Shown one piece after another: positions 8,283 to 19,281 of a stretch of DNA of 64,000 nt. Source of the DNA: BOG-908 sp964242115. Lineage in GTDB: Bacteria > Pseudomonadota > Alphaproteobacteria > Acetobacterales > Acetobacteraceae. The DNA is taken from assembly GCA_964242115.1 (NCBI GenBank), contig CAXSZX010000006.1, forward strand, positions 62,001 through 126,000, given 5' to 3'. The position numbers and the translations under genes were made by a program. The notes under the pieces were generated by a model. The model had not been told where the DNA came from. It did not search any database and saw only the letters and a list, made by a program, of their open reading frames with translations. How positions within the stretch are numbered: the first letter of the stretch is position 1; each line of letters opens with the position of its first letter.

Positions 8283-10282
8283 TGAGCCTCGGACCGATCG
8301 CCTTCTACATGCACGACCTTTCCGGCGGTGGCGTGGAGCGCATGCGGCTGTCGCTGATCGCCGAACTGCGCGCGCGCGGGCTGGCGGTGAGCCTGGTCGT
8401 CGGCCGCCGGCAAGGCGCGCTGGCCACCCAGGTGCCGGCCGACCTCGACGTGGTGGAGCTCGGCTGCACCGGCGTGCTGGCCTCGGCCCTGGCACTGGCG
8501 CGCGTGCTGCGCCGGACGCGGCCGGACGTGCTGGTGGCAAGCCTGGACCACAACAACATCGCCGCCATGCTGGCCGGCACGCTGGCCCGCACCGGCACGC
8601 GCGTGGTGGTTTGCCAGCACAACGCGCTGTCGGCCGAACGCGCGTCGGGCTGGAAGTATCGCGCGGTGCCGTGGCTGTACTGGCTGCTGCAGTCGCGCGC
8701 CCACGGCCTTGTTGCCGTCAGCCGCGGCGTGGCGGACGACTTGGCTCAGGTAGCCGGCATCCCGCGCCGGCGGATCACCGCCATCTACAACCCGGTCATC
8801 GGCGCCGATTTCGCCGCCCGCTCGGCAGGATCCGCGCCGCATCCCTGGCTCGCAGATGGCGAGGCGCCAACTTTCGTCTTCGCAGGGCGGCTGACCGACC
8901 AGAAAGACCCGCTGCTGCTGCTGGAAGCCTTTGCCCTGCTCCGGCAAAGCGGCCAGGCACGGCTCGTCCTGCTCGGAGAGGGCCCGCTGCTGGCAACGCT
9001 GCGGGCCGAAGCGGCGCGGCGCGGCATCGCCGAAGCGGTGCTGTTCGCCGGATTTCAGGCCAACCCGTTGCCCTGGATTGCGCATGCGACCGGCCTGGTC
9101 CTGTCCTCCCGCTACGAAGGACTGGGCAACGTGCTGATCGAGGCGCTGGCCTGCGGCACCCCGGTCGTCGCCACCGATTGCCCGCACGGCCCGGCGGAAA
9201 TCCTCGCCGGCGGCGCGTTCGGCGCGCTGGTGCCCGTCGGTGACGCTGCCCTGCTGGCCGACGCGATGGCGCGGATGGCGATTGCCCCGCGCGACAGCGA
9301 ACGGCTGCAGGCTCGCGCCGCCTGCTTCAGTGCCTCCGCCTGTGCGGACGCGCATCTGGCGTTGCTGCAGGGGCTGGAGAACCGCCCGGCTTTCACCGAG
9401 ACACTCGCGCATTCTGGGAAGCAAGCAAGCAAGCGGTTCTTTTTTGAAAAAAAGAACCAAGAAACTTTTGCTTCCGATGCGTGCGCGGTGGGGAAGCGTG
9501 CCGTTTCAACAATTGGCACGGTACAGGCGCGCGAGGCACCGGCCGTTTTTGGTCTGAAGCTTTCAACGCTGAGCGCGGCCGAGATCACCGAGGAGGTGTT
9601 GACACAGCCGGCCGGCGGCCAACCCGCCCTGGTGGTGACGCCGAACATCGACCACGTGCGGCTGCTCCGGCACCAAGGCTTTCGCGACGCCTACCACGCC
9701 GCCCGCATCGTCTGCCCGGACGGTCTGCCGGTGCTCCTCTACGCCCGGTTGCGCGGCTATGCCGCACCCACACGCGTCACCGGATGCGAGCTCTACGATC
9801 GCCTGGCGAACCACCCCGAGTTACGCGCCCGCAAGCTCCTGGTCGTGGTGGAATCCCAACGCACCAGGGCCGCCTTCCTGGCCTGGGCCGAGCAGCGCGG
9901 CCTGCCGCGCGCCCAGGCCGTCGTCGCACCTGCCAAGCTCGCCGGCGACGCGGCGGCACAGATGGCACTGGCCACCTTCGTCGGTGCGGAGGCCCCCGAC
10001 ATCCTGGTGCTCACGCTCGGCGCCCCGCTCAGCGAAACGTTCGTGCACACCCACCGCCACCTGCTGCCGGGATGCTGGGCACTGTGCGTGGGCCAGGCTG
10101 TGCGAGTTCAGCTCGGCCTGACGGAACGCGCGCCGCGCGCCTGGCAACGGGCGGGGCTGGAGTGGCTGTGGCGGATCAGGCAGGAGCCACGGCGATTAGC
10201 TGCACGGTACGCGCGGGCGCTGGCCTGGTTTCCGGTGGCGGTGGCGCGGGATTTAAGAAGCAAGGAAGGCCTTCTTTTCTGA
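8282..10282 (+). CDS. GT4 glycosyltransferase fused to WecG/TagA/CpsF glycosyltransferase through a half-repeat
   Basis: One open frame of 666 codons holds two enzymes usually encoded separately. Residues 1-375 are a GT4/GT-B transferase: MHDLSGGGVERMRLSL at the start, VFAGRLTDQKDPLLLLEAF, and the E-x7-E region SRYEGLGNVLIEALACGTPV. Residues 379-415 are translated hairpin repeat (KQASKRFFFEKKNQETF). Residues 424-655 are a WecG/TagA (GT26) domain with TPNIDHVRLL, CPDGLPVLLYARL, RVTGCELYDRL and a C-terminal GLEWLWRIRQEPRRLAARY. Its last residues SKEGLLF come from the next repeat. GTG 9488 could be a separate start for the second enzyme. Both domains fit lipid-linked repeat-unit assembly. Whether one polypeptide is made is unknown. 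Confidence 0.85.
   Translation: MSLGPIAFYMHDLSGGGVERMRLSLIAELRARGLAVSLVVGRRQGALATQVPADLDVVELGCTGVLASALALARVLRRTRPDVLVASLDHNNIAAMLAGTLARTGTRVVVCQHNALSAERASGWKYRAVPWLYWLLQSRAHGLVAVSRGVADDLAQVAGIPRRRITAIYNPVIGADFAARSAGSAPHPWLADGEAPTFVFAGRLTDQKDPLLLLEAFALLRQSGQARLVLLGEGPLLATLRAEAARRGIAEAVLFAGFQANPLPWIAHATGLVLSSRYEGLGNVLIEALACGTPVVATDCPHGPAEILAGGAFGALVPVGDAALLADAMARMAIAPRDSERLQARAACFSASACADAHLALLQGLENRPAFTETLAHSGKQASKRFFFEKKNQETFASDACAVGKRAVSTIGTVQAREAPAVFGLKLSTLSAAEITEEVLTQPAGGQPALVVTPNIDHVRLLRHQGFRDAYHAARIVCPDGLPVLLYARLRGYAAPTRVTGCELYDRLANHPELRARKLLVVVESQRTRAAFLAWAEQRGLPRAQAVVAPAKLAGDAAAQMALATFVGAEAPDILVLTLGAPLSETFVHTHRHLLPGCWALCVGQAVRVQLGLTERAPRAWQRAGLEWLWRIRQEPRRLAARYARALAWFPVAVARDLRSKEGLLF
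9417..9512 (-). repeat. Hairpin repeat HR4 (A-half only, intragenic)
   Basis: Arm A (GCAAGCAAGCAAGCGGTTC then GAAAAAAAGAACC) and the following AACTTTTG, then a centre III-like GAAGCGTGCCGTTTCAAC, with no B arm. It lies inside the GT4-WecG reading frame and has no stop in that frame. Confidence 0.85.
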
Positions 10283-10395
10283 AGAAAAGAAGCAAAAGAC
10301 TTTTGTCACGGCTGTCGCGGACCTTTCCACACGGCCCGTCCGAGAGGACAAAAGTTTTTTGGTTCTTTTTTTCGAAAAAGAACCCCTTGCTTGCA
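10258..10395 (+). repeat. Hairpin repeat HR5 (B to A, centre II)
   Basis: Sits between the convergent GT fusion gene and pntB. Its B arm encodes the last residues and TGA stop of the upstream gene. Its A arm ends 2 nt before the pntB stop codon. Centre II is the asymmetric form with GGCTGTCGCGGAC on one side only. Confidence 0.9.
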
Positions 10396-10396
10396 T

Positions 10397-11800
10397 CTAC
10401 CCCAGCGCCTGCACCACTTCCTCGGTCATCTTCTTGGCGTCCCCGAACAGCATCATCGTGTTCGGCCGGAAGAACAGCTCGTTGTCCACGCCCGCGTAGC
10501 CCGACGCCATCGAGCGCTTGATGAACAGCACCGTGCGCGCCTTTTCCACGTCCAGGATCGGCATGCCGTAGATCGCACTCGTGGTATCCGTCTTGGCCGC
10601 CGGGTTGGTTACGTCGTTGGCGCCGATGACGTAGGCGACGTCGGCGGTGCTGAACTCGTTGTTGATCTGCTCGAGCTCGAAGACGTCGTCGTAGGGCACG
10701 TTGGCTTCGGCCAGCAGCACGTTCATGTGGCCGGGCATGCGGCCGGCGACGGGGTGGATGGCGTAGCGCACGTCCACGCCCTCGGCCTTCAGCTGGTCGG
10801 CCATCTCGCGCACCGCGTGCTGGGCTTGCGCCACGGCCATGCCGTATCCGGGCACGATGATGACCTTGGACGCGTTCTTCATGATGAACGCGGCGTCCTC
10901 GGCGTTGCCGCTTTTCACCGTGCGGTCGCCGGACGCAGCCGGGCCCCCGCCAGCGCCGCTATCGGTGCCGAAGCCGCCGAGCAGCACGTTGAAGATGCTG
11001 CGGTTCATGCCCTTGCACATGACGTAGGACAGGATGGCGCCGGACGCGCCCACCAGCGCGCCGGTGATGATGAGTGCCAGGTTGCCGATGGTGAAGCCGA
11101 TGCCGCAGGCCGCCCAGCCGGAGTAGCTGTTCAGCATGGAGACCACGACGGGCATGTCCGCCCCGCCGATAGGGATGATCAGCAGGAACCCCAGCGTTAT
11201 GGCCAGTAGGGCGATGATCCAGAACACGCTCTGCGGGCCGCCGTTGCTGACGAAGACCACGATCAATGCCACCACCGCGATGCCCAGCGCCGCGTTGAGC
11301 TGGTGCTGGAAGCGGAAGGTGATGGGCGTGCCCTTCATCAACGCCTGCAGCTTGGCGAACGCGATGAGCGAGCCGCTGAACGTGATCGCACCGATGGCCA
11401 GGCCCACCGACATCTCGACCAGGCTCTCGTGGTGGATGTGGTGCGGCACGCCGATGCCGAAGGCGGCGGGCGCGTTCAGCGCGCCGGCGGCGACGAACAC
11501 CGCGGCCAGGCCTACCAGCGAATGGAAAGCGGCGACGAGCTGCGGCAGCGCCGTCATGGCGATGCTGCGGGCGACGTAGGCGCCGATGCCGCCGCCGATG
11601 ACGATGCCGGCGAAGATCCAGGCGTACCCTTCGCCCAGCATGCCCTGCCGGCCCAGCGTGGCGAGGATGGCGATGGCCATGCCGATCATGCCGAACTGGT
11701 TGCCGCGCCGCGAGGTGACCGGGCTGGAGAGGCCCCGCAACGCCAGTATGAACAGGACGGCGGCGACGAGGTAAAGCAGCGAGGTCAGGTTGGATGACAT
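10397..11800 (-). CDS. pntB: NAD(P) transhydrogenase subunit beta
   Basis: Membrane domain plus NADP(H)-binding domain III of the proton-translocating transhydrogenase, which uses proton-motive force to reduce NADP+ with NADH. 467 residues, the normal size for the split alphaproteobacterial enzyme. About eight or nine membrane segments are followed by domain III with VIIVPGYGMAVAQAQ, HPVAGRMPGHMNVLLAEA and VIGANDVTNPAAKTD. The stop is directly next to hairpin repeat HR5. It follows pntAb by 9 nt in one operon. Confidence 0.97.
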   Translation of the reverse strand: MSSNLTSLLYLVAAVLFILALRGLSSPVTSRRGNQFGMIGMAIAILATLGRQGMLGEGYAWIFAGIVIGGGIGAYVARSIAMTALPQLVAAFHSLVGLAAVFVAAGALNAPAAFGIGVPHHIHHESLVEMSVGLAIGAITFSGSLIAFAKLQALMKGTPITFRFQHQLNAALGIAVVALIVVFVSNGGPQSVFWIIALLAITLGFLLIIPIGGADMPVVVSMLNSYSGWAACGIGFTIGNLALIITGALVGASGAILSYVMCKGMNRSIFNVLLGGFGTDSGAGGGPAASGDRTVKSGNAEDAAFIMKNASKVIIVPGYGMAVAQAQHAVREMADQLKAEGVDVRYAIHPVAGRMPGHMNVLLAEANVPYDDVFELEQINNEFSTADVAYVIGANDVTNPAAKTDTTSAIYGMPILDVEKARTVLFIKRSMASGYAGVDNELFFRPNTMMLFGDAKKMTEEVVQALG

Positions 11801-11809
11801 GTGCCGCGC

Positions 11810-12226
11810 CTACTTCCTGAGCTTGTTCTTGGACTGGAACATCGACAGCATGCGCTGGGTCACCAGGAACCCGCCGAAGATGTTCACGCTGGCCAGCGTC
11901 ACCGCGATGAAGCCGAAGATGTGCGGCGCCGCGCCGTGGCTCAGCCCGGTGGCCAGCATGGCGCCCACGATGATGACCGAGGAGATGCCGTTGGTGACCG
12001 CCATCAATGGGCTGTGCAGCGCCGGGGTGACGTTCCAGACCACGTAGTAGCCGACGAAGCAGGCCAGCAGGAAGATTGTCAGCAGGAAGATGAACGGCTC
12101 GGCCGCCGCGGTGACCGGGGCGAGCGCCGCCGGCACGGTGTGCGCCGTGACATCGAGCTGGTGGGCGAGTTGGCCAGCCTGCTTGGCCAGGTGGTGTGCC
12201 TGCTCTGCAAGCGAGTTCGGGTTCAT
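11810..12226 (-). CDS. pntAB: NAD(P) transhydrogenase subunit alpha part 2
   Basis: Small membrane subunit (138 residues) supplying the first helices of domain II. The N-terminus is Ala/His-rich, followed by segments FIFLLTIFLLACFVGYYVV, ALHSPLMAVTNGISS and a third helix, ending QRMLSMFQSKNKLRK. It sits 18 nt downstream of pntAa and 9 nt upstream of pntB, as in Rhodospirillum-type operons. Confidence 0.95.
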   Translation of the reverse strand: MNPNSLAEQAHHLAKQAGQLAHQLDVTAHTVPAALAPVTAAAEPFIFLLTIFLLACFVGYYVVWNVTPALHSPLMAVTNGISSVIIVGAMLATGLSHGAAPHIFGFIAVTLASVNIFGGFLVTQRMLSMFQSKNKLRK

Positions 12227-12244
12227 GGGCTCGTGCCTTTCGCG

Positions 12245-14221
12245 TCAGCTCGCTGCGGGGCTGTCTGGCTTGGTGTTGGGCTTGGGTCCGCGCTGCTTCT
12301 TCCCGGCCTGCCTGCCAGCCTGGTTGAACGCGGCCGGGCCGGTCAGGCCGGATTCGGTCGAAATCGGCGCCGAAGCGTCGTCTGACGCTGACTCGGCGGG
12401 GCCGCTCTCGGGCATGGCAGAGGAGGTGGCCTCCGGACCATCGGTCGGGCTGGCCAGCGCGGAGGTTGCCGGCACCAGCCCGGCGACGGCTCCGGACGCC
12501 GGCTCCGAAGTGGGCCCGAGCGCTGCCCCGGCTGAGGAGGCGGATGCCGGCCCGGCCGCAGGTCCGGCCAGTGTGGCCGACTCCGACGCCGATTTGGGCA
12601 CAGGCGCAGTGTTCTGGTCCGAGGCCGTGTCTGCCGGCCCAGGGTGGGCGCCGCCGGAAGGCGCGGGCGCGGCACCGACCGCCTCGGGTGAACCATACGC
12701 CGGCGCGGCGGGTGGCTGCAGTTTGGACTGGTCGGGATGGGCACCAATGGCCTCCGGGCCGTCGGCGGCCGCGTCGGTCATCGTCGGTTTGGCGGTGGAC
12801 GGCGTTTCTCCTGGCGCGGAAGACGCGCGCGGTGATGGCGCCGGCTGGGCGGGCTTCGCCGGGGAGGCGGCCGGCTGGGCCGCGCCTGTGGTTGCCGCGG
12901 TGCCGGTGACTGCCGCCGCGCCCGCGGACGGGTCGTGCGGCGCTGCCGCCGGCTCGGACGCCGTCTGTGCGGTGGCAGCCGGGACAGGCGGGCGGCCGTC
13001 CTTGCCGGGGGGCTCGGCTCCCATCGGGGTTGCGAGCGGCGCATCGGGCTCGGTCGCCGCGCTGGCCGGCTGGCCTGCGGCGGGGCTCGCCGCCGCGGTG
13101 CCGAACTGGGCGTGCACCACCTGCCCGCCGCGGGTGAGCATAACACCCTGGACGATGGTGTCCTCCGGCGGCAGCTTCGGCGCCTTGGCGTCCTTGTCCC
13201 AGAAGGTGGTCAGGAACGTGAGCAGGTTCTTCGCGTACAGCGAGGAGCTGGCCACCGGGATGCGGCCGGGCCAGTTGCGGAAGCCCAGCACCTTCACGCC
13301 GTTGGCGGTGACGTACATCTCGCCGGGGTGGGTGGCCGCACAGTTGCCGCCGCCGTCCGCCGCGATGTCGACCACCACGCTGCCCGGCTTCATGCCGTCC
13401 ACCATCGCCTGGCTGACCAGCACGGGTGCCTTGCCGCCTTGGACCAGCGCGGTGCAGATCACCATGTCGTTCTTGGCGACCGTGGCGGTCATCAGCTCGG
13501 CCTGCTTGCGGCGGAAATCGTCGGTCATCTCGCGGGCGTAGGCGCCGGTCTGCTTGGCGGTCTCGTCGTCCTCGACGCCCACGAAGGTGGCGCCCAGCGA
13601 GCGGATCTCCTCTTTCGCCGCCGGCCGCACGTCGGTGGCCGAGACGATGGCACCGAGGCGACGCGCGGTGGCGATGGCCTGCAGGCCGGCCACCCCGGCG
13701 CCGACGATGAACACGCGGGCAGGGGGCACGGTGCCGGCTGCCGTCATCATCATGGCAAATCCGCGGTCGAAGGCGTGCGCGCCCTCGATGACCGCGCGGT
13801 AGCCGGCGAGGTTGGCCTGGCTGGACAGCACGTCCATCGACTGGGCGCGGGTGATGCGGGGCAGCAACTCCATCGCGGCGGTGTCGATGCCGGCCTGCGC
13901 CAGCGCCGGCACGACGTCGCGGTTGGCGAGCGCGCCGGAGATGCAGACCAGCAGCGCGCCGCGCGGTATCAAAGCGAGCTCGGCCTGCTCGGGCGTCTGC
14001 ACGGCGAACACCACGCCGGCGTTGGCGAGCGTTGCCTTCGCGTCTGCGGCGACTTCGGCGCCGGCGGCCGTGAAATCGGCGTCGGGTATCGAGGCGCCGT
14101 GCCCGGCGCCGGCTTCGACGGCCACCTGCACGCCGAGGGCGACGAGCTTGCGCACCGTCTCCGGCGTGGCAGCTACGCGCGTCTCGTCGGCACGACGCTC
14201 CTTCAGCACCGCTAGACGCAT
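12245..14221 (-). CDS. pntAA: NAD(P) transhydrogenase subunit alpha part 1 with long Pro/Ala-rich tail
   Basis: NAD(H)-binding domain I of transhydrogenase. ATG 14221 is preceded by GCGGAGGAAA, a strong ribosome binding site; in-frame extension to 14299 is not supported. Residues 1 to about 375 are the full domain I, with LLPRITRAQSMDVLSSQANL, the dinucleotide motif VGAGVAGLQAIATA and DIAADGGGNCAATHPGE. Residues about 376-658 are a low-complexity Ala/Pro/Ser/Gly tail ending in a basic stretch (GKKQRGPKPNTKP). Split PntAa subunits are normally about 370-400 residues, so the tail is an unusual addition. First gene of the pnt operon. Confidence 0.94.
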   Translation of the reverse strand: MRLAVLKERRADETRVAATPETVRKLVALGVQVAVEAGAGHGASIPDADFTAAGAEVAADAKATLANAGVVFAVQTPEQAELALIPRGALLVCISGALANRDVVPALAQAGIDTAAMELLPRITRAQSMDVLSSQANLAGYRAVIEGAHAFDRGFAMMMTAAGTVPPARVFIVGAGVAGLQAIATARRLGAIVSATDVRPAAKEEIRSLGATFVGVEDDETAKQTGAYAREMTDDFRRKQAELMTATVAKNDMVICTALVQGGKAPVLVSQAMVDGMKPGSVVVDIAADGGGNCAATHPGEMYVTANGVKVLGFRNWPGRIPVASSSLYAKNLLTFLTTFWDKDAKAPKLPPEDTIVQGVMLTRGGQVVHAQFGTAAASPAAGQPASAATEPDAPLATPMGAEPPGKDGRPPVPAATAQTASEPAAAPHDPSAGAAAVTGTAATTGAAQPAASPAKPAQPAPSPRASSAPGETPSTAKPTMTDAAADGPEAIGAHPDQSKLQPPAAPAYGSPEAVGAAPAPSGGAHPGPADTASDQNTAPVPKSASESATLAGPAAGPASASSAGAALGPTSEPASGAVAGLVPATSALASPTDGPEATSSAMPESGPAESASDDASAPISTESGLTGPAAFNQAGRQAGKKQRGPKPNTKPDSPAAS

Positions 14222-14463
14222 TGGTTGGTTTCCTCCGCTCTCGGGCCAGCGCCCGGGCGGGACGTAACAACGGCGCGGGGCGGATGGCAAGGCACGCATC
14301 GAAGCTCGAGGCGGTCCCGCGTGCGTCGGCCACGCCGTGCCGGCCGGCTTCGGCGATGCAAGGGTGGCCTCGCCCGGACCGCGCCGTGACCGTTGCGACG
14401 CAAGCTTGGGGTATCCATACCTGTAGCCCGAGGCGTTGACTCTCGCGAGGCTGGCGGGTGCCA
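14222..14463. other. Upstream region of the pnt operon
   Basis: Noncoding. Holds the pntAa ribosome binding site (14225-14240, minus strand). I see no convincing promoter hexamers and no conserved reading frame. Confidence 0.5.
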
Positions 14464-14598
14464 GAAAGCAGGGCCTGCTTTTTGAAAAAAAAGCAGCAAA
14501 AAACTTTTGTCACGGCTGTCGCGGATCTCCCCGCAGCGTACAACCCCAGAGCCCAAAAGTTTTTTTGGTTTTTTAAAAAAGAACCGCCTGGCTTGCCT
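14464..14598 (+). repeat. Hairpin repeat HR6 (B variant to A, centre II)
   Basis: The B arm is the CTGC/GCAG variant (GCCTGCTTTTTG then AAAAAAGCAGC). The A arm is imperfect (GGTTTTTTAAAAAAGAACC). It lies between the XRE regulator's stop and the pnt promoter region. Confidence 0.85.
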
Positions 14599-14626
14599 GC
14601 AACCATCAGTGTGGTCGGATGATGCC

Positions 14627-15475
14627 TCAGGTGCGAGACCCCGCGGCAGCCGGCGGCTGATCGAGAAAGGCTGCGTAGGCCTCCTCCGTTTGCGGGTCGG
14701 CGGGGAACATGCACTCCAGGCGAAGCTCCTGCGCGGTGACCGTGCGCGGGGTGCCGAGTGTGGTGACCAGGGAGAAGAAGCTCAGGCGGAGCCCCGCCTG
14801 TTCGAACACCAGCGGGACAACGGGCGCGGTCGTCACGGCGGGCGGCGCCGCCCACCCGGGCTGCACCCCGGGATAGGCCATCAGCGTCGCCAGCAGCTGC
14901 TTCGTCCTGGCGCAGGCTGTGCGCGACACCGTCTCCCGGTGGACGCGTTCGATCAGGCTTGCTGCGGCCTCGTCCCAGTTGGCCAGATATGGGCGCAGGC
15001 ACTGCGGATCGAACATCAGCTGCAGCAGGTTTCGCGGGCGCGGCCGCGTGGAGAGGTCGACGAATCGGGAGAAGAACCGCGGCGCCGCCTGGTTGGTCAT
15101 CTGGACGTCCCAATACCGGTCCATCACCAACGCCGGAAACGGCTCCTGCTGTCGCAGCATGCGCTTCAGCGCGACGGTGACGGTGCGCATGGACGGCGAC
15201 TCCAGCTCGTCCTCGGGGTAGATCGGCGCAAACCCGGCGGCCAACAGCAGGCTGTTGCGCTCGCGAAGTGGAACGTCGAGTGCCCGTGCCAGGCACAGCA
15301 GCGTCTGCCGGCTGGGCACGCTCCTGCCGCTTTCGACGAAGCTGATGTGGCGTTGCGAAACGCCGCTCTCGGTGGAGAGTTCGAGCTGGCTGCAGCGGCG
15401 CTGGCCGCGCCAGTGCCGCAGCAGGTCGCCCAGGCCACCGGACGGCAACGATGCGGCAGCACCGGCGTCGCTCAC
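14627..15475 (-). CDS. XRE-family regulator with MmyB-like ligand-binding domain
   Basis: Transcription factor of about 282 residues. N-terminal HTH (LGDLLRHWRGQRRCSQLELS then GVSQRHISFVESGRSVPSR, roughly residues 12-68) followed by the MmyB-type domain with PALVMDRYWDVQMTN and NLLQLMFDP. GTG 15475 is chosen as it begins 10 nt after the DUF302 stop; a frame reaching 15571 would overlap that gene. The ligand and targets are unknown. It is probably co-transcribed with the DUF302 gene. Confidence 0.85.
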   Translation of the reverse strand: MSDAGAAASLPSGGLGDLLRHWRGQRRCSQLELSTESGVSQRHISFVESGRSVPSRQTLLCLARALDVPLRERNSLLLAAGFAPIYPEDELESPSMRTVTVALKRMLRQQEPFPALVMDRYWDVQMTNQAAPRFFSRFVDLSTRPRPRNLLQLMFDPQCLRPYLANWDEAAASLIERVHRETVSRTACARTKQLLATLMAYPGVQPGWAAPPAVTTAPVVPLVFEQAGLRLSFFSLVTTLGTPRTVTAQELRLECMFPADPQTEEAYAAFLDQPPAAAGSRT

Positions 15476-15485
15476 CGGGCGGGCG

Positions 15486-15920
15486 TCACACGCTCGCCTC
15501 GATGATCCGTCGCAGCGAGGCCGACAACTCGGCGCCGAGCTCGGCGAGCGCCGGGTTGTCGTAGCGACCAAAGGCGGCGGACGGGTCGGCGATCCTCAGC
15601 CACACCGTGCCGTCCGGGCTTTCCGCCGCGACGAGTTTGAGCGGCGCCTCTACCATTGCGCTGACGTCCGCGGCAATGACGCGGGCCACGAGCGCAGGGT
15701 GGAAGAAGAACAGCAGGCGGAACCCGCCGGTGGTCCGCCCGGCGCCGGCCAGCGCCGTTTGCACGTCGATCTGCTGCAGCAGTTTCAGGCCGGCGCGATC
15801 TATTTCGGTCGCGAGAGACGAGACGACATCGTCGAACGGGCGTTTGCTGCTCGCGGTGTATTGGAAACGCGCAGCGCCGGCGCCGACCGCGCCGAACTCC
15901 AGCCGTGTCGTTTCACTCAT
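15486..15920 (-). CDS. DUF302 domain protein
   Basis: 144 residues, cytoplasmic, no signal peptide. The pattern FQYTASSKRPFDDVVSSLATEI, LLQQIDV, LLFFFHPALVARVI and PLKLVAAE matches the DUF302 alpha-beta fold, of unknown biochemical role. ATG 15920 has GAGGAAAA 7 nt upstream; the upstream in-frame codon at 15944 is less likely. It leads a two-gene unit with the XRE/MmyB regulator. Confidence 0.82.
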   Translation of the reverse strand: MSETTRLEFGAVGAGAARFQYTASSKRPFDDVVSSLATEIDRAGLKLLQQIDVQTALAGAGRTTGGFRLLFFFHPALVARVIAADVSAMVEAPLKLVAAESPDGTVWLRIADPSAAFGRYDNPALAELGAELSASLRRIIEASV

Positions 15921-16039
15921 GGTGTTTTCCTCTGGCAGTTGCATCGATGGTTGCGATGTAGGTAGCCGAGAGGGTGTCCGGCAATTACCTCAGAGGTCAT
16001 CGTGGCTGCTGGAGGGGCAAACTTGATAAAACGGCTGCG

Positions 16040-16161
16040 TAAGGAAGCAAGCGCTTCTTTTTTGAGAAAAAGAAGCAAAAAACTTTTATGGCTGGCGCTG
16101 TGCCTGCGTCAGCCGCGTCGGGAACAAAAGTTTTTTGGTTCTTTTTTCAAAAAAGAACCGC

Positions 16162-16167
<6 letters not shown>
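16040..16167 (+). repeat. Hairpin repeat HR7 (B to A, unusual centre)
   Basis: Both arms are intact. The centre (CTGGCGCTGTGCCTGCGTCAGCC) fits none of the three common types. The A end (GAACCGCTTAC) overlaps the acnA stop: the TAA comes from the TTA at 16162-16164. Confidence 0.85.
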
Positions 16168-18855
<2,688 letters not shown>

Positions 18856-18913
18856 GGGGCGGGTGTTCCGATGCTGTGCGGCGCCCTGGGCTGGGGCGGG
18901 CTGGAGTGTGGCG

Positions 18914-18941
18914 GTTATACCCCCCGGAAATGGCGTCACAA
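18914..18941 (-). promoter_or_regulatory. acnA: Candidate sigma-70 promoter of acnA
   Basis: On the minus strand TTGTGA (18936-18941), a 16-nt spacer, then TATAAC (18914-18919), giving a leader of about 50 nt before ATG 18855. Matches consensus at 4 of 6 and 5 of 6 positions. Confidence 0.5.
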
Positions 18942-19144
18942 GCCCGGTCTCGCCAGGGTGGGTGACGGGTTGTAGGGTGCATGGACCGTCCGCTGTCAGG
19001 GCATGCTCGCGCGGCAACCCCATCTTCGCCCAGCCGCAACCGAGCCCGATCATCATGCACCGCCACGATAACAAGGTTGAGGCTTGGTTCTGCGCTGCGC
19101 GGAACGGCTTGGAAGCATCGCCCGGCGACGTGTCTGGACAGGTT
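18942..19144. other. Noncoding spacer between acnA and ccmA
   Basis: Divergent region between acnA and ccmA upstream of the acnA promoter and before repeat HR8. No gene, RNA or clear operator seen. Confidence 0.4.
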
Positions 19145-19281
19145 CAAGCAAGCGCTTCTTTTTTTAAAAAAAGAGAAGCAAAAAAACATTGGTCCGGCTG
19201 TCGCGGAACGTTCTGCAGCGTGCACTCAGAGAACAAAAGTTTTTTGGTTCTTTTTTTCAAAAAAGAACTGCTTGCTTGCTG
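19145..19281 (+). repeat. Hairpin repeat HR8 (B to A, centre II)
   Basis: Complete copy between the divergent acnA and ccmA. The A end GAACTGCTTGCTTGCTG abuts the ccmA ATG, the same junction as at the aldolase gene (HR2). Confidence 0.9.

Noticed and set aside
6589..9243. Full-length reading of the polymerase frame to 9243
   Set aside because: The last 320 codons are Arg/Ala-rich shadow of the GT4 gene; a frameshift near 8225 explains it better.
10959..15296. 1445-codon open frame on the minus strand across the pnt operon and the XRE gene
   Set aside because: It is a shadow of pntB, pntAb, pntAa and the regulator in other frames, produced by high GC content; no domain is recognisable.
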